Shown here piece after piece: positions 1-14,357 of a stretch of DNA of 64,000 nt (positions within the stretch are counted from its first letter, which is position 1; every line of letters begins with the position of its first letter). The DNA is taken from contig NZ_BBXF01000001.1 in assembly GCF_001570585.1 (NCBI RefSeq), forward strand, positions 1 to 64,000, read 5' to 3'. Source of the DNA: Herbidospora daliensis. Its GTDB lineage: Bacteria; Actinomycetota; Actinomycetes; Streptosporangiales; Streptosporangiaceae. The notes under the pieces are model-generated. The model was not told the DNA's origin. It made no database searches and was given only the letters and a program-made list of their open reading frames with translations. The translations under genes and the position numbers were made by a program.

Positions 1-330
1 TCTGGGCCGTGTCTCAGTCCCAGTGTGGCCGGTCGCCCTCTCAGGCCGGCTACCCGTCGTCGCCTTGGTAGGCCACTACCCCACCAACAAGCTGATAGGC
101 CGCGAGTCCATCCCTGACCGAAAAAACTTTCCACGTCCATCCGATGCCGGAAGACGTCACATCCGGTATTAGACCCAGTTTCCCAGGCTTATCCCAGAGT
201 CAGGGGCAGGTTACTCACGTGTTACTCACCCGTTCGCCGCTCGAGTACCCCGAAGGGCCTTTCCGCTCGACTTGCATGTGTTAAGCACGCCGCCAGCGTT
301 CGTCCTGAGCCAGGATCAAACTCTCCAAAA
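1..330 (-). rRNA. rrs: 16S ribosomal RNA, 5' part
   Basis: This is the first ~330 nt of small-subunit rRNA, read on the minus strand and cut by the window edge. The 5' end carries the universal AGAGTTTGATCCTGGCTCAG site (about 307-326) and continues through the conserved AACACATGCAAGTCGAGCGG and GGACTGAGACACGGCCCAGA segments. The V1/V2 region is of actinobacterial type and closest to what I know of Streptosporangiaceae, but genus cannot be assigned. The mature 5' end is placed at about 328-330 by analogy with other actinobacteria. Confidence 0.97.
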
Positions 331-480
331 GATGTCTTCAGAGAATTTTCCCGGCTGACATAATGTCAACCAAAGGAATCCGTCTAATAGACGGGGTTGT
401 GCATCATGCACTGGCTTTTAGCACACTGTTGAGTTCTCAAGAAACGCACACGTCTGCCCACAGATACTTGCTGGGCGGTG
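331..480 (-). promoter_or_regulatory. rRNA leader with processing/antitermination elements
   Basis: Between the rrn promoters and 16S the transcribed leader contains the actinobacterial motif TTGAGAACTCAACAGTGTGC (minus strand, about 421-440), which is commonly found upstream of 16S and 23S and is thought to act in antitermination or processing. Closer to 16S are two perfect palindromes: CCGTCTA-A-TAGACGG at 380-394 and TGACAT-A-ATGTCA at 356-368. They probably form part of the stem that RNase III cuts. The stem assignment is inference; the palindromes are seen directly. Confidence 0.7.
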
Positions 481-551
481 ATCCAACTTTACCGCAGTTC
501 CCGATCAGATCTGACCGGAGCGGACCGCGCCGTTTCTGGCGCAACCCTTCA

Positions 552-581
552 AGCTTACTTCATCATCTCGCCCGTGTCCAA
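552..581 (-). promoter_or_regulatory. rrn promoter P2 (candidate)
   Basis: On the minus strand a -35-like TTGGAC (576-581) and a -10-like TAAGCT (552-557) are separated by 18 bp, ahead of the 16S leader. Tandem promoters are usual for actinobacterial rrn operons. A further -10-like TAAAGT (486-491) downstream has no convincing -35. Confidence 0.5.
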
Positions 582-656
582 TCGCCGTTTCCGGCGGGAT
601 GTTCTCGGTGGGATGTCCCTGGGTTCCGGCGCTGCCGTGTTCCCGGGGCGAAGAGA

Positions 657-685
657 ACATTAGGCAACCCGGAACCTCGCGTCAA
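657..685 (-). promoter_or_regulatory. rrn promoter P1 (candidate)
   Basis: On the minus strand TTGACG (680-685) and TAATGT (657-662) are separated by exactly 17 bp, the best sigma-70-type promoter in this gap. It would give a long leader of about 320 nt before mature 16S. The 663-776 stretch beyond it, up to the stop of the TPR gene, shows no gene. Confidence 0.65.
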
Positions 686-776
686 ATCAGCGTCCACACG
701 GCGTTTCCCCAGGTCAGGGCGGTGATTTAAGGCTCCTATGACCGTGGGGTGCCAGGACTGTTACCCGCGTCACATT

Positions 777-1502
777 TCAGGCGGCCCGGAGTTCCGCGGC
801 TTTGGCCAGGTCGGCGGAGGCGTCCCCCATGGCGTCGGCCGCCTGGTACGCCTCGGCGCGGACCTCGTACACCTCCGGAGAGCAAGGCGAGAGGTCGGCG
901 GCGAGGAAGCAGTCGGTGAGGGCGGCGACCGGGTCGCCGAGCGCCAGGTGGGCGCGGGCGCGCAGCAGGTGCACGCGGTGCGGCTCGCCCTGGGGTGGCA
1001 GCCCGCCGAGCTCGTGGAAGGCGCCGGGGCCGGTGGCGATGATCTCGTCGCACGCGGCCGCCGCGCGGGCCGGCTCGCCCAGGATGAGCAGGCATTCGGC
1101 CCGGTCGACGCGGGCGTCGCCGTCGTAGGACTCGGCGACGGTGGACATGTCGAAGTCGGCCAGCGCGTCGGCCGGTCGGCCCATGGCGAGGAAGACCCGG
1201 CCGCGCACGGCGTGGGCGCTGACGTGGGTCGCGTCGAGCAGCAGCGCGCGTTCGGCGTCGGCCCACGCGCCTTCGAGGTCGCCGAGGAGGCAGCGGGGCA
1301 TCGCGCGGGCCGTGTAACCGGCCGCGGTGAGGCGGGTCGCCAGGGATTCGGTGGCGGCGGCCTCGGCCTGGGCGTACTCGCCGAGGCGGCAGAGGAGGAT
1401 CGCGCGGCGGCGGTGGGCGGTGGCCAGGTCGTCCTCGGAGAGGTCGCCCGCCACGCCCCACCGTCCGCCTTCGACGAGCCCGGTCGTGTCACGGTCGAAC
1501 AT
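777..1502 (-). CDS. TPR-repeat protein of unknown function
   Basis: A 241-residue soluble protein made almost entirely of degenerate TPR-like helical pairs, for example RRRAILLCRLGEYAQAEAAA near the N-terminus and ADAERALLLDATHVSAHAVR and ARAHLALGDPVAALTDCFLA further on. It has no signal peptide, membrane segment or catalytic motif. TPR arrays bind other proteins, so a scaffold or adaptor role is the most that can be said. The ATG at 1500-1502 is chosen because AGGTGAG lies a few bases upstream; a longer frame up to 1580 runs into an inverted repeat and has no ribosome binding site. It sits between tyrS and the rrn operon, 84 bp after tyrS. Confidence 0.8.
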   Translation of the reverse strand: MFDRDTTGLVEGGRWGVAGDLSEDDLATAHRRRAILLCRLGEYAQAEAAATESLATRLTAAGYTARAMPRCLLGDLEGAWADAERALLLDATHVSAHAVRGRVFLAMGRPADALADFDMSTVAESYDGDARVDRAECLLILGEPARAAAACDEIIATGPGAFHELGGLPPQGEPHRVHLLRARAHLALGDPVAALTDCFLAADLSPCSPEVYEVRAEAYQAADAMGDASADLAKAAELRAA

Positions 1503-1560
1503 GCGCTCACCTATCGTCGCTGGTGGGAGGGTGCGGCAACGATAGGACGGAGCACGGAGA

Positions 1561-1588
1561 AGTTCTGTGTACGAATTCACACAGAACT
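1561..1588 (-). repeat. Perfect 10-bp inverted repeat at the tyrS stop
   Basis: AGTTCTGTGT (1561-1570) and ACACAGAACT (1579-1588) are exact reverse complements around an 8-bp centre containing an EcoRI-like GAATTC. The repeat overlaps the TAG stop of tyrS and lies 59 bp before the TPR gene start. It could be a terminator-type hairpin for tyrS, although there is no clear U-run, or an operator for the TPR gene. Confidence 0.6.
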
Positions 1589-2846
1589 AGGCGATCTCGA
1601 CGCCTCCCAGCGTCTTCTTGCCGCGCCGCAGCACCAGGAAGCGGCCGTGCAGGAGGTCGCCGGAGGTCGGGACGTACTCCTCGTCGGTGACCTTGACGTT
1701 GTTGAGGTAGGCCCCGCCCTCCTTGATGGCGCGCCGGGCCTCCGACTTCGACTTGGCCAGGCCGCTTTCGGCCAGCAGGTCGACGTAGGTCGTACCGAGA
1801 GAGGCGGTGGCCTTGGGGACCTCGGCCAGTGCGGCGGCGAGCGTCGCGGCGTCGAGGTCCTGGATCGAGCCCTGACCGAACAGGGCCTTGGACGCGTCGA
1901 TGGCGCGGGTGACCTCGTCGGCTCCGTGGACCATCGTCGTCAGCTCCTCGGCCAGGGCGCGCTGCGCCTCGCGGGCGAACGGGCGCTCGGCGACGGCCGT
2001 CTCCAGCTCCTCGATGCGCTCGCGCTCCAGGAAGGTGAAGACCTTGAGGAAGCGGATCACGTCGCGGTCGTCGCTGTTCAGCCAGAACTGGTAGAACGCG
2101 TAGGGCGAGGTCAGCTCGGGGTCGAGCCAGATGGAGCCGCCCGCGGTCTTGCCGAACTTGGTGCCGTCGGCCTTGGTGATCAGCTTGCCGGTGTAGGCGT
2201 GGGTGTGCGCGCCCTCGACCCGGCGGATCAGGTCGACGCCGGCGGTGATGTTGCCCCACTGGTCGCTGCCGCCGACCTGGAGGGTGCAGCCGTGGCGGCG
2301 GTAGAGCTCGAGGTAGTCGTTGGCCTGCAGGATCTGGTAGCTGAACTCGGTGTAGCTGAGGCCCTCACCGGCGAGGCGCGCGGAGACCGACTCGCGGGCG
2401 AGCATGCGGTTCACCGGGAAGTGCTTGCCGATGTCGCGCAGGAACCCGATCGCCGACATCTCGGAGGTCCAGTCGAGGTTGGAGACCAGTTGGGCGGCGT
2501 GCGGCCCGTCGAACGACAGGAACTTCTCGACCTGGACGCGGATGCGCGACACCCAGTCGGCGACGATGTCCTCGCTGTTCAGTGACCGTTCGGTGCTGCG
2601 CCCGCTGGGGTCGCCGATGAGGCCGGTGGCGCCGCCGACGAGACCGATCGGCTTGTTCCCCGCCCGCTGGAACCGCGTGAGGATCAGCAGGGTGGCCAGG
2701 TTGCCCATGTGCAGCGACGGGGCGGTCGGGTCGAAACCCGCATAGACGGTGACCGGACCATCGGCGAACGCCTTGCGCAGCGCGTCGGCGTCGGTGGTCT
2801 GCGCGGTCACACCGCGCCATTCGAGCTCATCGAGGATGTCGGTCAC
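1587..2846 (-). CDS. tyrS: Tyrosyl-tRNA synthetase
   Basis: Class I aminoacyl-tRNA synthetase that charges tRNA-Tyr with tyrosine in the cytoplasm. The 419-residue length is normal for bacterial TyrRS. The Rossmann catalytic core carries the HIGH-type signature as HMGN (residues 46-49) after [11 protein letters not shown], and the KMSKS-type loop as KFGKT near residue 230. [13 protein letters not shown] is the tyrosine/tRNA site segment. The C-terminus, from about residue 350, has an S4-like RNA-binding domain ([16 protein letters not shown]). It follows the DNA glycosylase gene by about 106 bp on the same strand and may be read partly from the arginine operon. Confidence 0.97.
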   Translation of the reverse strand: MTDILDELEWRGVTAQTTDADALRKAFADGPVTVYAGFDPTAPSLHMGNLATLLILTRFQRAGNKPIGLVGGATGLIGDPSGRSTERSLNSEDIVADWVSRIRVQVEKFLSFDGPHAAQLVSNLDWTSEMSAIGFLRDIGKHFPVNRMLARESVSARLAGEGLSYTEFSYQILQANDYLELYRRHGCTLQVGGSDQWGNITAGVDLIRRVEGAHTHAYTGKLITKADGTKFGKTAGGSIWLDPELTSPYAFYQFWLNSDDRDVIRFLKVFTFLERERIEELETAVAERPFAREAQRALAEELTTMVHGADEVTRAIDASKALFGQGSIQDLDAATLAAALAEVPKATASLGTTYVDLLAESGLAKSKSEARRAIKEGGAYLNNVKVTDEEYVPTSGDLLHGRFLVLRRGKKTLGGVEIA

Positions 2847-2952
2847 AGTTCCTGGCTTTCGGTGAATATCCGATACGGAGTGCCGAGAAAGCCTATCGGC
2901 CGGGGCGGGGCGGCGTCGCCACGAAAACCCGCGTGCAGCCCGTCGATGCAGG

Positions 2953-5003
<2,051 letters not shown>

Positions 5004-5020
5004 TTAGCCGATGGGGAGTG

Positions 5021-7611
<2,591 letters not shown>

Positions 7612-7615
<4 letters not shown>

Positions 7616-8493
7616 GGAGTGGCTCCTTCGTCGGGCAGGACCATGGTGCCGATGCCCTCGTCGGTGAAGATCTCGCTCAGCAGGACGTGGGGCTGCCGGC
7701 CGTCGACCACGTGGGCCTGCGGCACCCCCCCTTGCACGGCGTGCAGGCAGGCCTCCATCTTCGGGACCATGCCGCTCGACAGCGTGGGCAGCATCGCCGC
7801 CAGGTCGGCCGCGGTGATGCGGCGGATGACCTTGTCGCTGGCGGGCCAGTCGGCGTACAGGCCCTCGACGTCGGTGAGGACCACGAGCTTGGCCGCGCCG
7901 AGAGCGGTCGCGAGCGCGGCGGCCGCGGTGTCGGCGTTGACGTTGTAGATCTGGCCGTCGTGGCCGCGGGCGATCGACGAGACGACCGGCACCCGCCCGT
8001 CGGCCAGCAGGGCGCGCACCGCGCCCGGGTTGACCTCGACGATCTCGCCGACCTGGCCGATGTCGACCGGGACGCCGTCGACGACCGCGTGCTTGCGGGC
8101 GGCGGTGAACAGGTGGGCGTCCTCGCCCGACAGGCCGACCGCGAACGGGCCGTGCCGGTTGACCAGCCCGACGACGTCGCGGTTGACCTGGCCGACCAGC
8201 ACCATCCGGACCACCTTCATGGCCTCGGGCGTGGTGACGCGGAGCCCGGCGGTGAAGTGGGAGGCGATGCCGTGCAGGTCGAGGGCGGCGTTGATCTGCG
8301 GGCCGCCGCCGTGCACGATCACCGGTCGCAGCCCGGCGTAGCGCAGGAACACCACGTCGTCGGCGAACTTCTCCCGCAGGTGCTCCTCGGTCATCGCGTT
8401 GCCGCCGTACTTGATCACGACGACCGCGCCCTGGAAGCGGGCCAGCCACGGCAGCGCCTCGATCAGCGCCTCGGACTTCTCCAGCGGGGTCAC
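7612..8493 (-). CDS. argB: Acetylglutamate kinase
   Basis: Phosphorylates N-acetylglutamate, the second step of the pathway and usually the arginine-inhibited one. The 293-residue amino-acid-kinase-fold protein has KYGGNAM (residues 28-34), [11 protein letters not shown] near 60 and [15 protein letters not shown] near 185. The GTG start (8491-8493) overlaps the argJ TGA by 4 bp (GTGA); the preceding reading frame is open but belongs to no ArgB family sequence. Confidence 0.95.
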
Positions 8494-9641
8494 GAGCTGT
8501 ACGCCGAGTTCTCGTGCACGTACTCGGCCGTCAGGTCGGTCGTGTGGATGGTGGCCGAGTGGGGCCCGGCCGACAGGTCGGCGGTGACGTGGATGTCGCG
8601 CGGGCGCAGGTCGACCTTGGAGCGGTCGTCGCCGGCCGCGCCGCCCCGGCAGATCCAGATGCCGTTGATCGCGACGTTGAGCCGGTCGGGCTCGAACTCG
8701 GCCTGGGTGGTGCCGATGGCCGACAGGACGCGGCCCCAGTTGGGGTCTTCGCCGTGCATGGCGCACTTGAACAGGTTGCTGCGGGAGATCGCCCGGCCGA
8801 CCTCGACCGCGTCGGCGACGGAGGCGGCCCCGACGACCTCGATCGCGATGGCCTTGGAGGCGCCCTCGGCGTCGACGAGGAGCTGGCGGGCCAGGTCGGC
8901 GCAGACCTCGGTGAGGCGTTTGGTGAACTCGGCCAGGTCGGGCTTGACGCCGGAGGCGCCGCTGGCCAGCAGCAGCACGGTGTCGTTGGTCGACATGCAG
9001 CCGTCGGCGTCGAGGCGGTCGAAGGTGACCTCGGTGGCGGCGCGCAGCGCGGTGTCGCACTCCTCGGAGGTCAGGTCGGCGTCGGTGGTCAGCACCGAGA
9101 GCATCGTGGCGAGGGCGGGGGCGAGCATTCCGGCGCCCTTGGCCATGCCGCCGACCATGTAGCCCTCGCCCCGGCGGAAGGAGATCTTGCTGACCGTGTC
9201 GGTGGTGCGGATCGCGTCGGCCGCGGCCACGCCGCCGTCGCGTGACAGCTGCTTGGCGGCGTCGGCGACGCCGTTCAGGAGTTCGTCCATGGGCAGGCGC
9301 TCGCCGATGAGGCCGGTCGAGCAGACCACGATCTCGCCCGCCGAGTCGCCGATGACCTCGGCGACCTTCTCGGCGGTGGCGTGGGTGTCCTGGAACCCGG
9401 CGGGGCCGGTGCAGGCGTTGGCGCCGCCGGAGTTGAGCACCACGGCCTTGACCCGGCCGCCGCTGACGACCTGCTGCGACCAGATCACCGGGGCGGCCTT
9501 CACGCGGTTGCGGGTGAAGACGGCGGCCGCCGCGCGCGAGGGGCCGTCGTTGACGACGAGGGCGAGGTCACGGTGCTCGCCGGGCTTGATCCCGGCGTTG
9601 ATCCCGGTGGCCCGGAAGCCCAGGGGGGCGGTCACGCTCAT
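8490..9641 (-). CDS. argJ: Bifunctional glutamate N-acetyltransferase / ornithine acetyltransferase
   Basis: Recycles the acetyl group from N-acetylornithine to glutamate, giving the cyclic form of the pathway. The 383-residue precursor should cut itself before Thr179 in the conserved segment [11 protein letters not shown], producing alpha and beta chains; Thr179 then becomes the nucleophile. Other family marks are [15 protein letters not shown] near residue 65 and VCSTGLIGE near 106. Whether it also uses acetyl-CoA (bifunctional) or not (monofunctional) cannot be read from the sequence. It lies 31 bp after argC. Confidence 0.95.
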   Translation of the reverse strand: MSVTAPLGFRATGINAGIKPGEHRDLALVVNDGPSRAAAAVFTRNRVKAAPVIWSQQVVSGGRVKAVVLNSGGANACTGPAGFQDTHATAEKVAEVIGDSAGEIVVCSTGLIGERLPMDELLNGVADAAKQLSRDGGVAAADAIRTTDTVSKISFRRGEGYMVGGMAKGAGMLAPALATMLSVLTTDADLTSEECDTALRAATEVTFDRLDADGCMSTNDTVLLLASGASGVKPDLAEFTKRLTEVCADLARQLLVDAEGASKAIAIEVVGAASVADAVEVGRAISRSNLFKCAMHGEDPNWGRVLSAIGTTQAEFEPDRLNVAINGIWICRGGAAGDDRSKVDLRPRDIHVTADLSAGPHSATIHTTDLTAEYVHENSAYSS

Positions 9642-9672
9642 GGCGAGGTCTCCTCATCTCCAGAACCGGACA

Positions 9673-10784
<1,112 letters not shown>

Positions 10785-10842
10785 GCCGGGGTTCATTGTG
10801 CGAGATGACACCGAAGGGGTCCCAACGTTGTGAGGTGGTCGC

Positions 10843-10871
10843 TTGGATCCGTACCTACCGGTCGGTATCGT
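10843..10871 (+). promoter_or_regulatory. Promoter with repressor-like palindrome in the spacer
   Basis: TTGGAT (10843-10848) and TATCGT (10866-10871) are 17 bp apart. The palindrome TACCTACC-GGTCGGTA (10852-10867; 7 of 8 base pairs match) fills the spacer and overlaps the -10. Only 8 bp separate the -10 from the GTG of the acyl-CoA synthetase gene, so the mRNA may be leaderless. The palindrome resembles operators of TetR-family regulators of fatty-acid genes, but no such regulator is encoded nearby. Confidence 0.5.
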
Positions 10872-10879
10872 GACGTCTC

Positions 10880-12517
10880 GTGACGATCTCGCATGACCAG
10901 GCGCAGGCGGCGCTCACCGCCCCGGGGCAGCTGTTCGAGATGGCGGAGACGCCCGGCGGCGTGCGGATCTGGAAACACGCGCCGGCCACGTTCCGGGCCA
11001 TGCTGGAGACCACGGCCTTCCACGGCGACAAGGTTTTCGTCGTGTACGAGGACGAGCGCCTCACCTACGCCGAGTTCTTCCGCGCCACCGCGACGCTCGC
11101 CCACGCCCTGCGCGACTCGGGGATCGAGAAGGGCGACCGGGTGGCGATCGCGATGCGCAACTACCCCGAGTGGATCGTCGCCTTCGCCGCCACGCTGGCC
11201 ATCGGGGCCGTCGCGGTGCCGCTCAACGCGTGGTGGACCGCCGCCGAACTGGAGTACGCCCTCGCCGACTCCGGCGCCCGGCTCGCGATCACCGACGGCG
11301 AGCGCGCCGGGCGGATGGCCGGGGTCCCGCTGATCGTCACGCGGCGGGGCTCCTTCGAGGGCGGCCGCGACTGGGCCGACGTCCTGGCCGGCGAGAAGAC
11401 CACCCTGCCCCCGGTCGAGCTCTCCCCCGACGACCCGGCGACCATCTTCTACACCTCCGGCACCACGGGCCGGTCGAAGGGCGCCCTCGGCAGCCACCGC
11501 AACCTCGGGCAGGCGCCGATGACGGTGGCGTACGCGATGATGCGCGGCGTCGCCATGGCCGGCAAGGACCCGGCCGAGAGCGCCGGCCAGCGCCGCAACA
11601 CCCTGCTCACCGTGCCGCTGTTCCACGCGACCGGCTGCTTCGCGGTGCTGATGACCACGATGTTCACCGGCGGCGGGCTGGTGCTCATGTACAAGTGGGA
11701 CCCCGGACGCGCCCTGGAACTCATCGAGCGCGAGCGCGCGACGGTGATGAGCGGGGTGCCGACCAACGCCTGGCAGCTCCTGTCGCACCCCGACCTGAAC
11801 AAGCACGACATCTCGTCGCTGACGGCGATCTCCTACGGCGGCGCGCCCGCTCCCCCGAAGCTGCTGGAGCGCATCACCGCGCTGCTGCCCGACCGCACCC
11901 CGTCCAACGGCTACGGCCTGACCGAGACCACCGCCCTGGCGATCTACAACAGCGGCCGCGAGTACGCCGCCCACCCCGACAGCATCGGCCGCCCGCTGGC
12001 GGTCATGGACGTGCGGATCTGCGACCCCGGCGGCCGGGAACTGCCCCGGGGCGAGGTCGGCGAGTTGTGCATGCGCGGCCCCGTGGTGATCATGGGCTAC
12101 TGGAACCGGCCCGACGCGACCGCCGAGACGATCGTCGACGGCTGGCTGCACACCGGCGACCTGGCGCGCGTCGACGAGGAGGGCTTCGTCTACATCGTCG
12201 ACCGGGCCAAGGACATGGTCATCAGAGGCGGCGAGAACGTCTACTGCGCCGAGGTCGAGGCCGCCCTGTTCGAGCACCCGGCGATCGACGACGCGGCCGT
12301 GATCGGCATCCCCGACGAGGTGCTCGGCGAGCAGGTCGGCGCGGTGGTGCGCGTCACCAGCCCGGTGACGGCCGGGGACCTCCAGGCGTTCCTGCGCACC
12401 CGGCTGGCCGAGTTCAAGATCCCGGTACGGTTCTGGTTCCACGAGGAGGAACTGCCGCGCAACCCCGGCGGGAAGATCCTCAAGACGGTGCTGCGGCGGC
12501 AGGTCCTGACCGACTGA
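10880..12517 (+). CDS. Acyl-CoA synthetase (ANL / AMP-binding family)
   Basis: Activates a carboxylic acid as acyl-AMP and transfers it to CoA; the substrate (short, medium or long fatty acid) cannot be told. The 545-residue protein has all core ANL motifs: the P-loop FYTSGTTGRSKG near residue 195, NGYGLTETTA near 355, the hinge region GWLHTGDLARVDEEGFVYI, then DMVIRGGENVYCAEVE, and the C-terminal catalytic lysine in LPRNPGGKILKTVLR. The GTG start at 10880 has no Shine-Dalgarno sequence but sits where a leaderless transcript would begin. It is divergent from argC and followed 85 bp later by an MFS gene. Confidence 0.9.
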   Translation: MTISHDQAQAALTAPGQLFEMAETPGGVRIWKHAPATFRAMLETTAFHGDKVFVVYEDERLTYAEFFRATATLAHALRDSGIEKGDRVAIAMRNYPEWIVAFAATLAIGAVAVPLNAWWTAAELEYALADSGARLAITDGERAGRMAGVPLIVTRRGSFEGGRDWADVLAGEKTTLPPVELSPDDPATIFYTSGTTGRSKGALGSHRNLGQAPMTVAYAMMRGVAMAGKDPAESAGQRRNTLLTVPLFHATGCFAVLMTTMFTGGGLVLMYKWDPGRALELIERERATVMSGVPTNAWQLLSHPDLNKHDISSLTAISYGGAPAPPKLLERITALLPDRTPSNGYGLTETTALAIYNSGREYAAHPDSIGRPLAVMDVRICDPGGRELPRGEVGELCMRGPVVIMGYWNRPDATAETIVDGWLHTGDLARVDEEGFVYIVDRAKDMVIRGGENVYCAEVEAALFEHPAIDDAAVIGIPDEVLGEQVGAVVRVTSPVTAGDLQAFLRTRLAEFKIPVRFWFHEEELPRNPGGKILKTVLRRQVLTD

Positions 12518-12602
12518 AAATCGAGTTGCGGATCACCCGCCGAATCGGCCAACCTGGCCGTTCGTGGTCAAAAGTTCTCTCGCTCTGCTGCGCCGTTTGA
12601 AG

Positions 12603-13859
12603 ATGGACGTCAGCCCGCTCCGCGCGTCCCGCGACTTCCGGCTGCTGCTGGGGTCGGCCGCGATCACCATGTTCGGGTCGTTCATCACCCTGGTCGCGGT
12701 GCCCTACCAGATGAAGGAGCTCACCGGTTCCTACGTCGCGGTGGGCCTGGTGAGCGTGGCCGAGTTCGTCCCGATGGTGGTCTGCGGCCTGTGGGGCGGC
12801 GCCATCGCCGACTCGATGGACCGCCGCAAGATCATCATCACCACGGAGATCGGCCTGTGCCTGGCCGCCCTCATGCTGATGGTCAACGCCCTCCTCCCGA
12901 ACCCCCAGATCTGGGTCCTGTACGTCGTGGGCGCCCTCACCGCCGGTCTCTACAGCGTGCGGGGCCCGAGCGAGCAGGCCGTGATCAACCAGGTGCTCAG
13001 GCTCGACCAGATGGGCGCCGCGTTCGCCATCCAGGGCCTGGTCAGAAGCGCCGGCGGGGTGGCCGGACCGGCGCTGGGCGGCCTGATCGTCGTCTCGTTC
13101 GGCGTCGCGCCCTCCTACGGCATCAACGTGCTGACGTTCCTGATCTCGCTGGTGCTGCTGTTCCGGGTGGCCCCGATGGCCCGCCGCGCGGCCGTCACCC
13201 AGCCGGCCTCGCTGGCCTCGCTGGTCGAGGGGGTCCGGTACGCCGTCCGCCGCCCCGACCTGATGGGCACCTACGTGGTCGACATCGCGGCCATGTTCTT
13301 CGCGATGTCGAACGCGCTCTACCCGTTCATGGCCGAGCAGTTCGGCGGCGAACACGAGCAGATCGCGCTCGGCCTGCTCTACGCGTCGGCGGGCATCGGC
13401 TCGGTCCTGGCCTCGGTGACCTCGGGGTGGACGGCCCACGTCCACCGGCACGGCCTGGCGGTCATCGTCGCGGCCCTGCTGTGGGGGGCGGCCGTCGCGG
13501 TGGCGTCGGTGATGCCGAACATCTGGCTGATGATCGTCTTCCTGACCCTGGCGGGCGGCGCCGACATGATCAGCGGCATCTTCCGCGGCACGATCTGGAA
13601 CCAGACCATCCCCGACGAGTACCGGGGCCGCCTGGCCGGCATCGAGCTGCTGTCGTACTCGACCGGCCCGATGCTGGGCAACGCCCGCGCCAGCGCCATG
13701 GCCGAACTCGGCGGCACCCGCTTCTCGCTGGGCGCGGGCGGGCTCTTGTGCATGGGCGGCGTGCTGGCGATGGCGGCGATCCTGCCGAAGTTCCGCCGCT
13801 ACGACGCCCGCACCGACGAACACGCCGAGGCGCAACGGGTCGCGCGGGCGACCGCGTGA
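12603..13859 (+). CDS. MFS transporter (EntS-like, MFS_3 type)
   Basis: A major-facilitator membrane protein of 418 residues with about 12 hydrophobic segments. The N-terminal MDVSPLRASRDFRLLLGSAA is typical of the EntS-like exporters of actinobacteria, and the loop WGGAIADSMDRRKIII corresponds to the conserved loop 2-3 motif. Substrate unknown; family members export siderophores or drugs. The ATG at 12603 is preferred for homology; an in-frame GTG at 12564 is an alternative and neither has a strong binding site. Convergent with nothing; it is followed by a RyR-domain gene 21 bp later on the same strand. Confidence 0.88.
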   Translation: MDVSPLRASRDFRLLLGSAAITMFGSFITLVAVPYQMKELTGSYVAVGLVSVAEFVPMVVCGLWGGAIADSMDRRKIIITTEIGLCLAALMLMVNALLPNPQIWVLYVVGALTAGLYSVRGPSEQAVINQVLRLDQMGAAFAIQGLVRSAGGVAGPALGGLIVVSFGVAPSYGINVLTFLISLVLLFRVAPMARRAAVTQPASLASLVEGVRYAVRRPDLMGTYVVDIAAMFFAMSNALYPFMAEQFGGEHEQIALGLLYASAGIGSVLASVTSGWTAHVHRHGLAVIVAALLWGAAVAVASVMPNIWLMIVFLTLAGGADMISGIFRGTIWNQTIPDEYRGRLAGIELLSYSTGPMLGNARASAMAELGGTRFSLGAGGLLCMGGVLAMAAILPKFRRYDARTDEHAEAQRVARATA

Positions 13860-13880
13860 GTTCTTCGCCAGGATGGACGG

Positions 13881-14354
13881 ATGCCGGACTTCCTGAGCGA
13901 GCCGACCGTCGACGGCCTGGCCCGCGCCGTCCATGACCACTACGTGCGCGCCCGCCGCGCCGCCGGAGACGACGCGGCCGTCAACACGTCGCTGGTGACC
14001 TGGGACCGGCTGCCCCGGCTGCTGCGCCACGACAGCCGCGCCCACGCGCGCGACGTCCCGCGCAAACTCGCCGCCGTCGGCTGCCGCCTGAGCGGGCCGG
14101 GCGAGCGGCCCTCGGCCGTCCTGACGGGCGTCGAGGTCGAGCGGCTGGCCCGGATGGAGCACGTGCGCTGGATGTTGCCGAGGGTGGCGGCCGGGTGGCG
14201 GCCCGGCCCGGTCCACGACCCCCGGGCGCGGCGGCACCCCGACCTCGTGCCGTGGGCCGACCTCACCGAGGACGCCCGCGACAAGGACCGCTCGACGCTG
14301 CGCGCCCTCCCGGCGGTGCTGGCGACGGCGGGCCTGCGCATCGTGCGCGGCTGA
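13881..14354 (+). CDS. RyR-domain protein
   Basis: A 157-residue soluble protein whose C-terminal half (about 85-150) is a RyR domain, recognisable from VERLARMEHVRWMLPRVAAG, then GWRPGPVHDPRARRHPDLVP, WADLTEDARDKDRSTLRALP. In ryanodine receptors this small fold occurs as cytoplasmic repeats; bacterial versions are of uncertain function, and some occur beside ion-channel or nucleotide-signalling domains. The N-terminal 80 residues (AVHDHYVRARRAAG, then VTWDRLPRLLRHDSRAHARD) are the helical part usually found with it. It ends 3 bp from the convergent XRE regulator gene. Confidence 0.82.
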   Translation: MPDFLSEPTVDGLARAVHDHYVRARRAAGDDAAVNTSLVTWDRLPRLLRHDSRAHARDVPRKLAAVGCRLSGPGERPSAVLTGVEVERLARMEHVRWMLPRVAAGWRPGPVHDPRARRHPDLVPWADLTEDARDKDRSTLRALPAVLATAGLRIVRG

Positions 14355-14357
14355 CCC

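Noticed and set aside
363-725. 120-codon frame over the rRNA leader and promoters
   Set aside because: Lies on transcribed leader and promoter elements; no binding site or homology.
738-2585. 615-codon open frame on the plus strand opposite the TPR and tyrS genes
   Set aside because: Antisense shadow of GC-rich codons; composition dominated by Gly/Arg/Val, no family resemblance, and tyrS is certain on the other strand.
10880-13859. Acyl-CoA synthetase plus MFS exporter as a biosynthetic gene cluster
   Set aside because: No carrier protein, ketosynthase, condensation domain or tailoring enzymes nearby; two genes are not enough.
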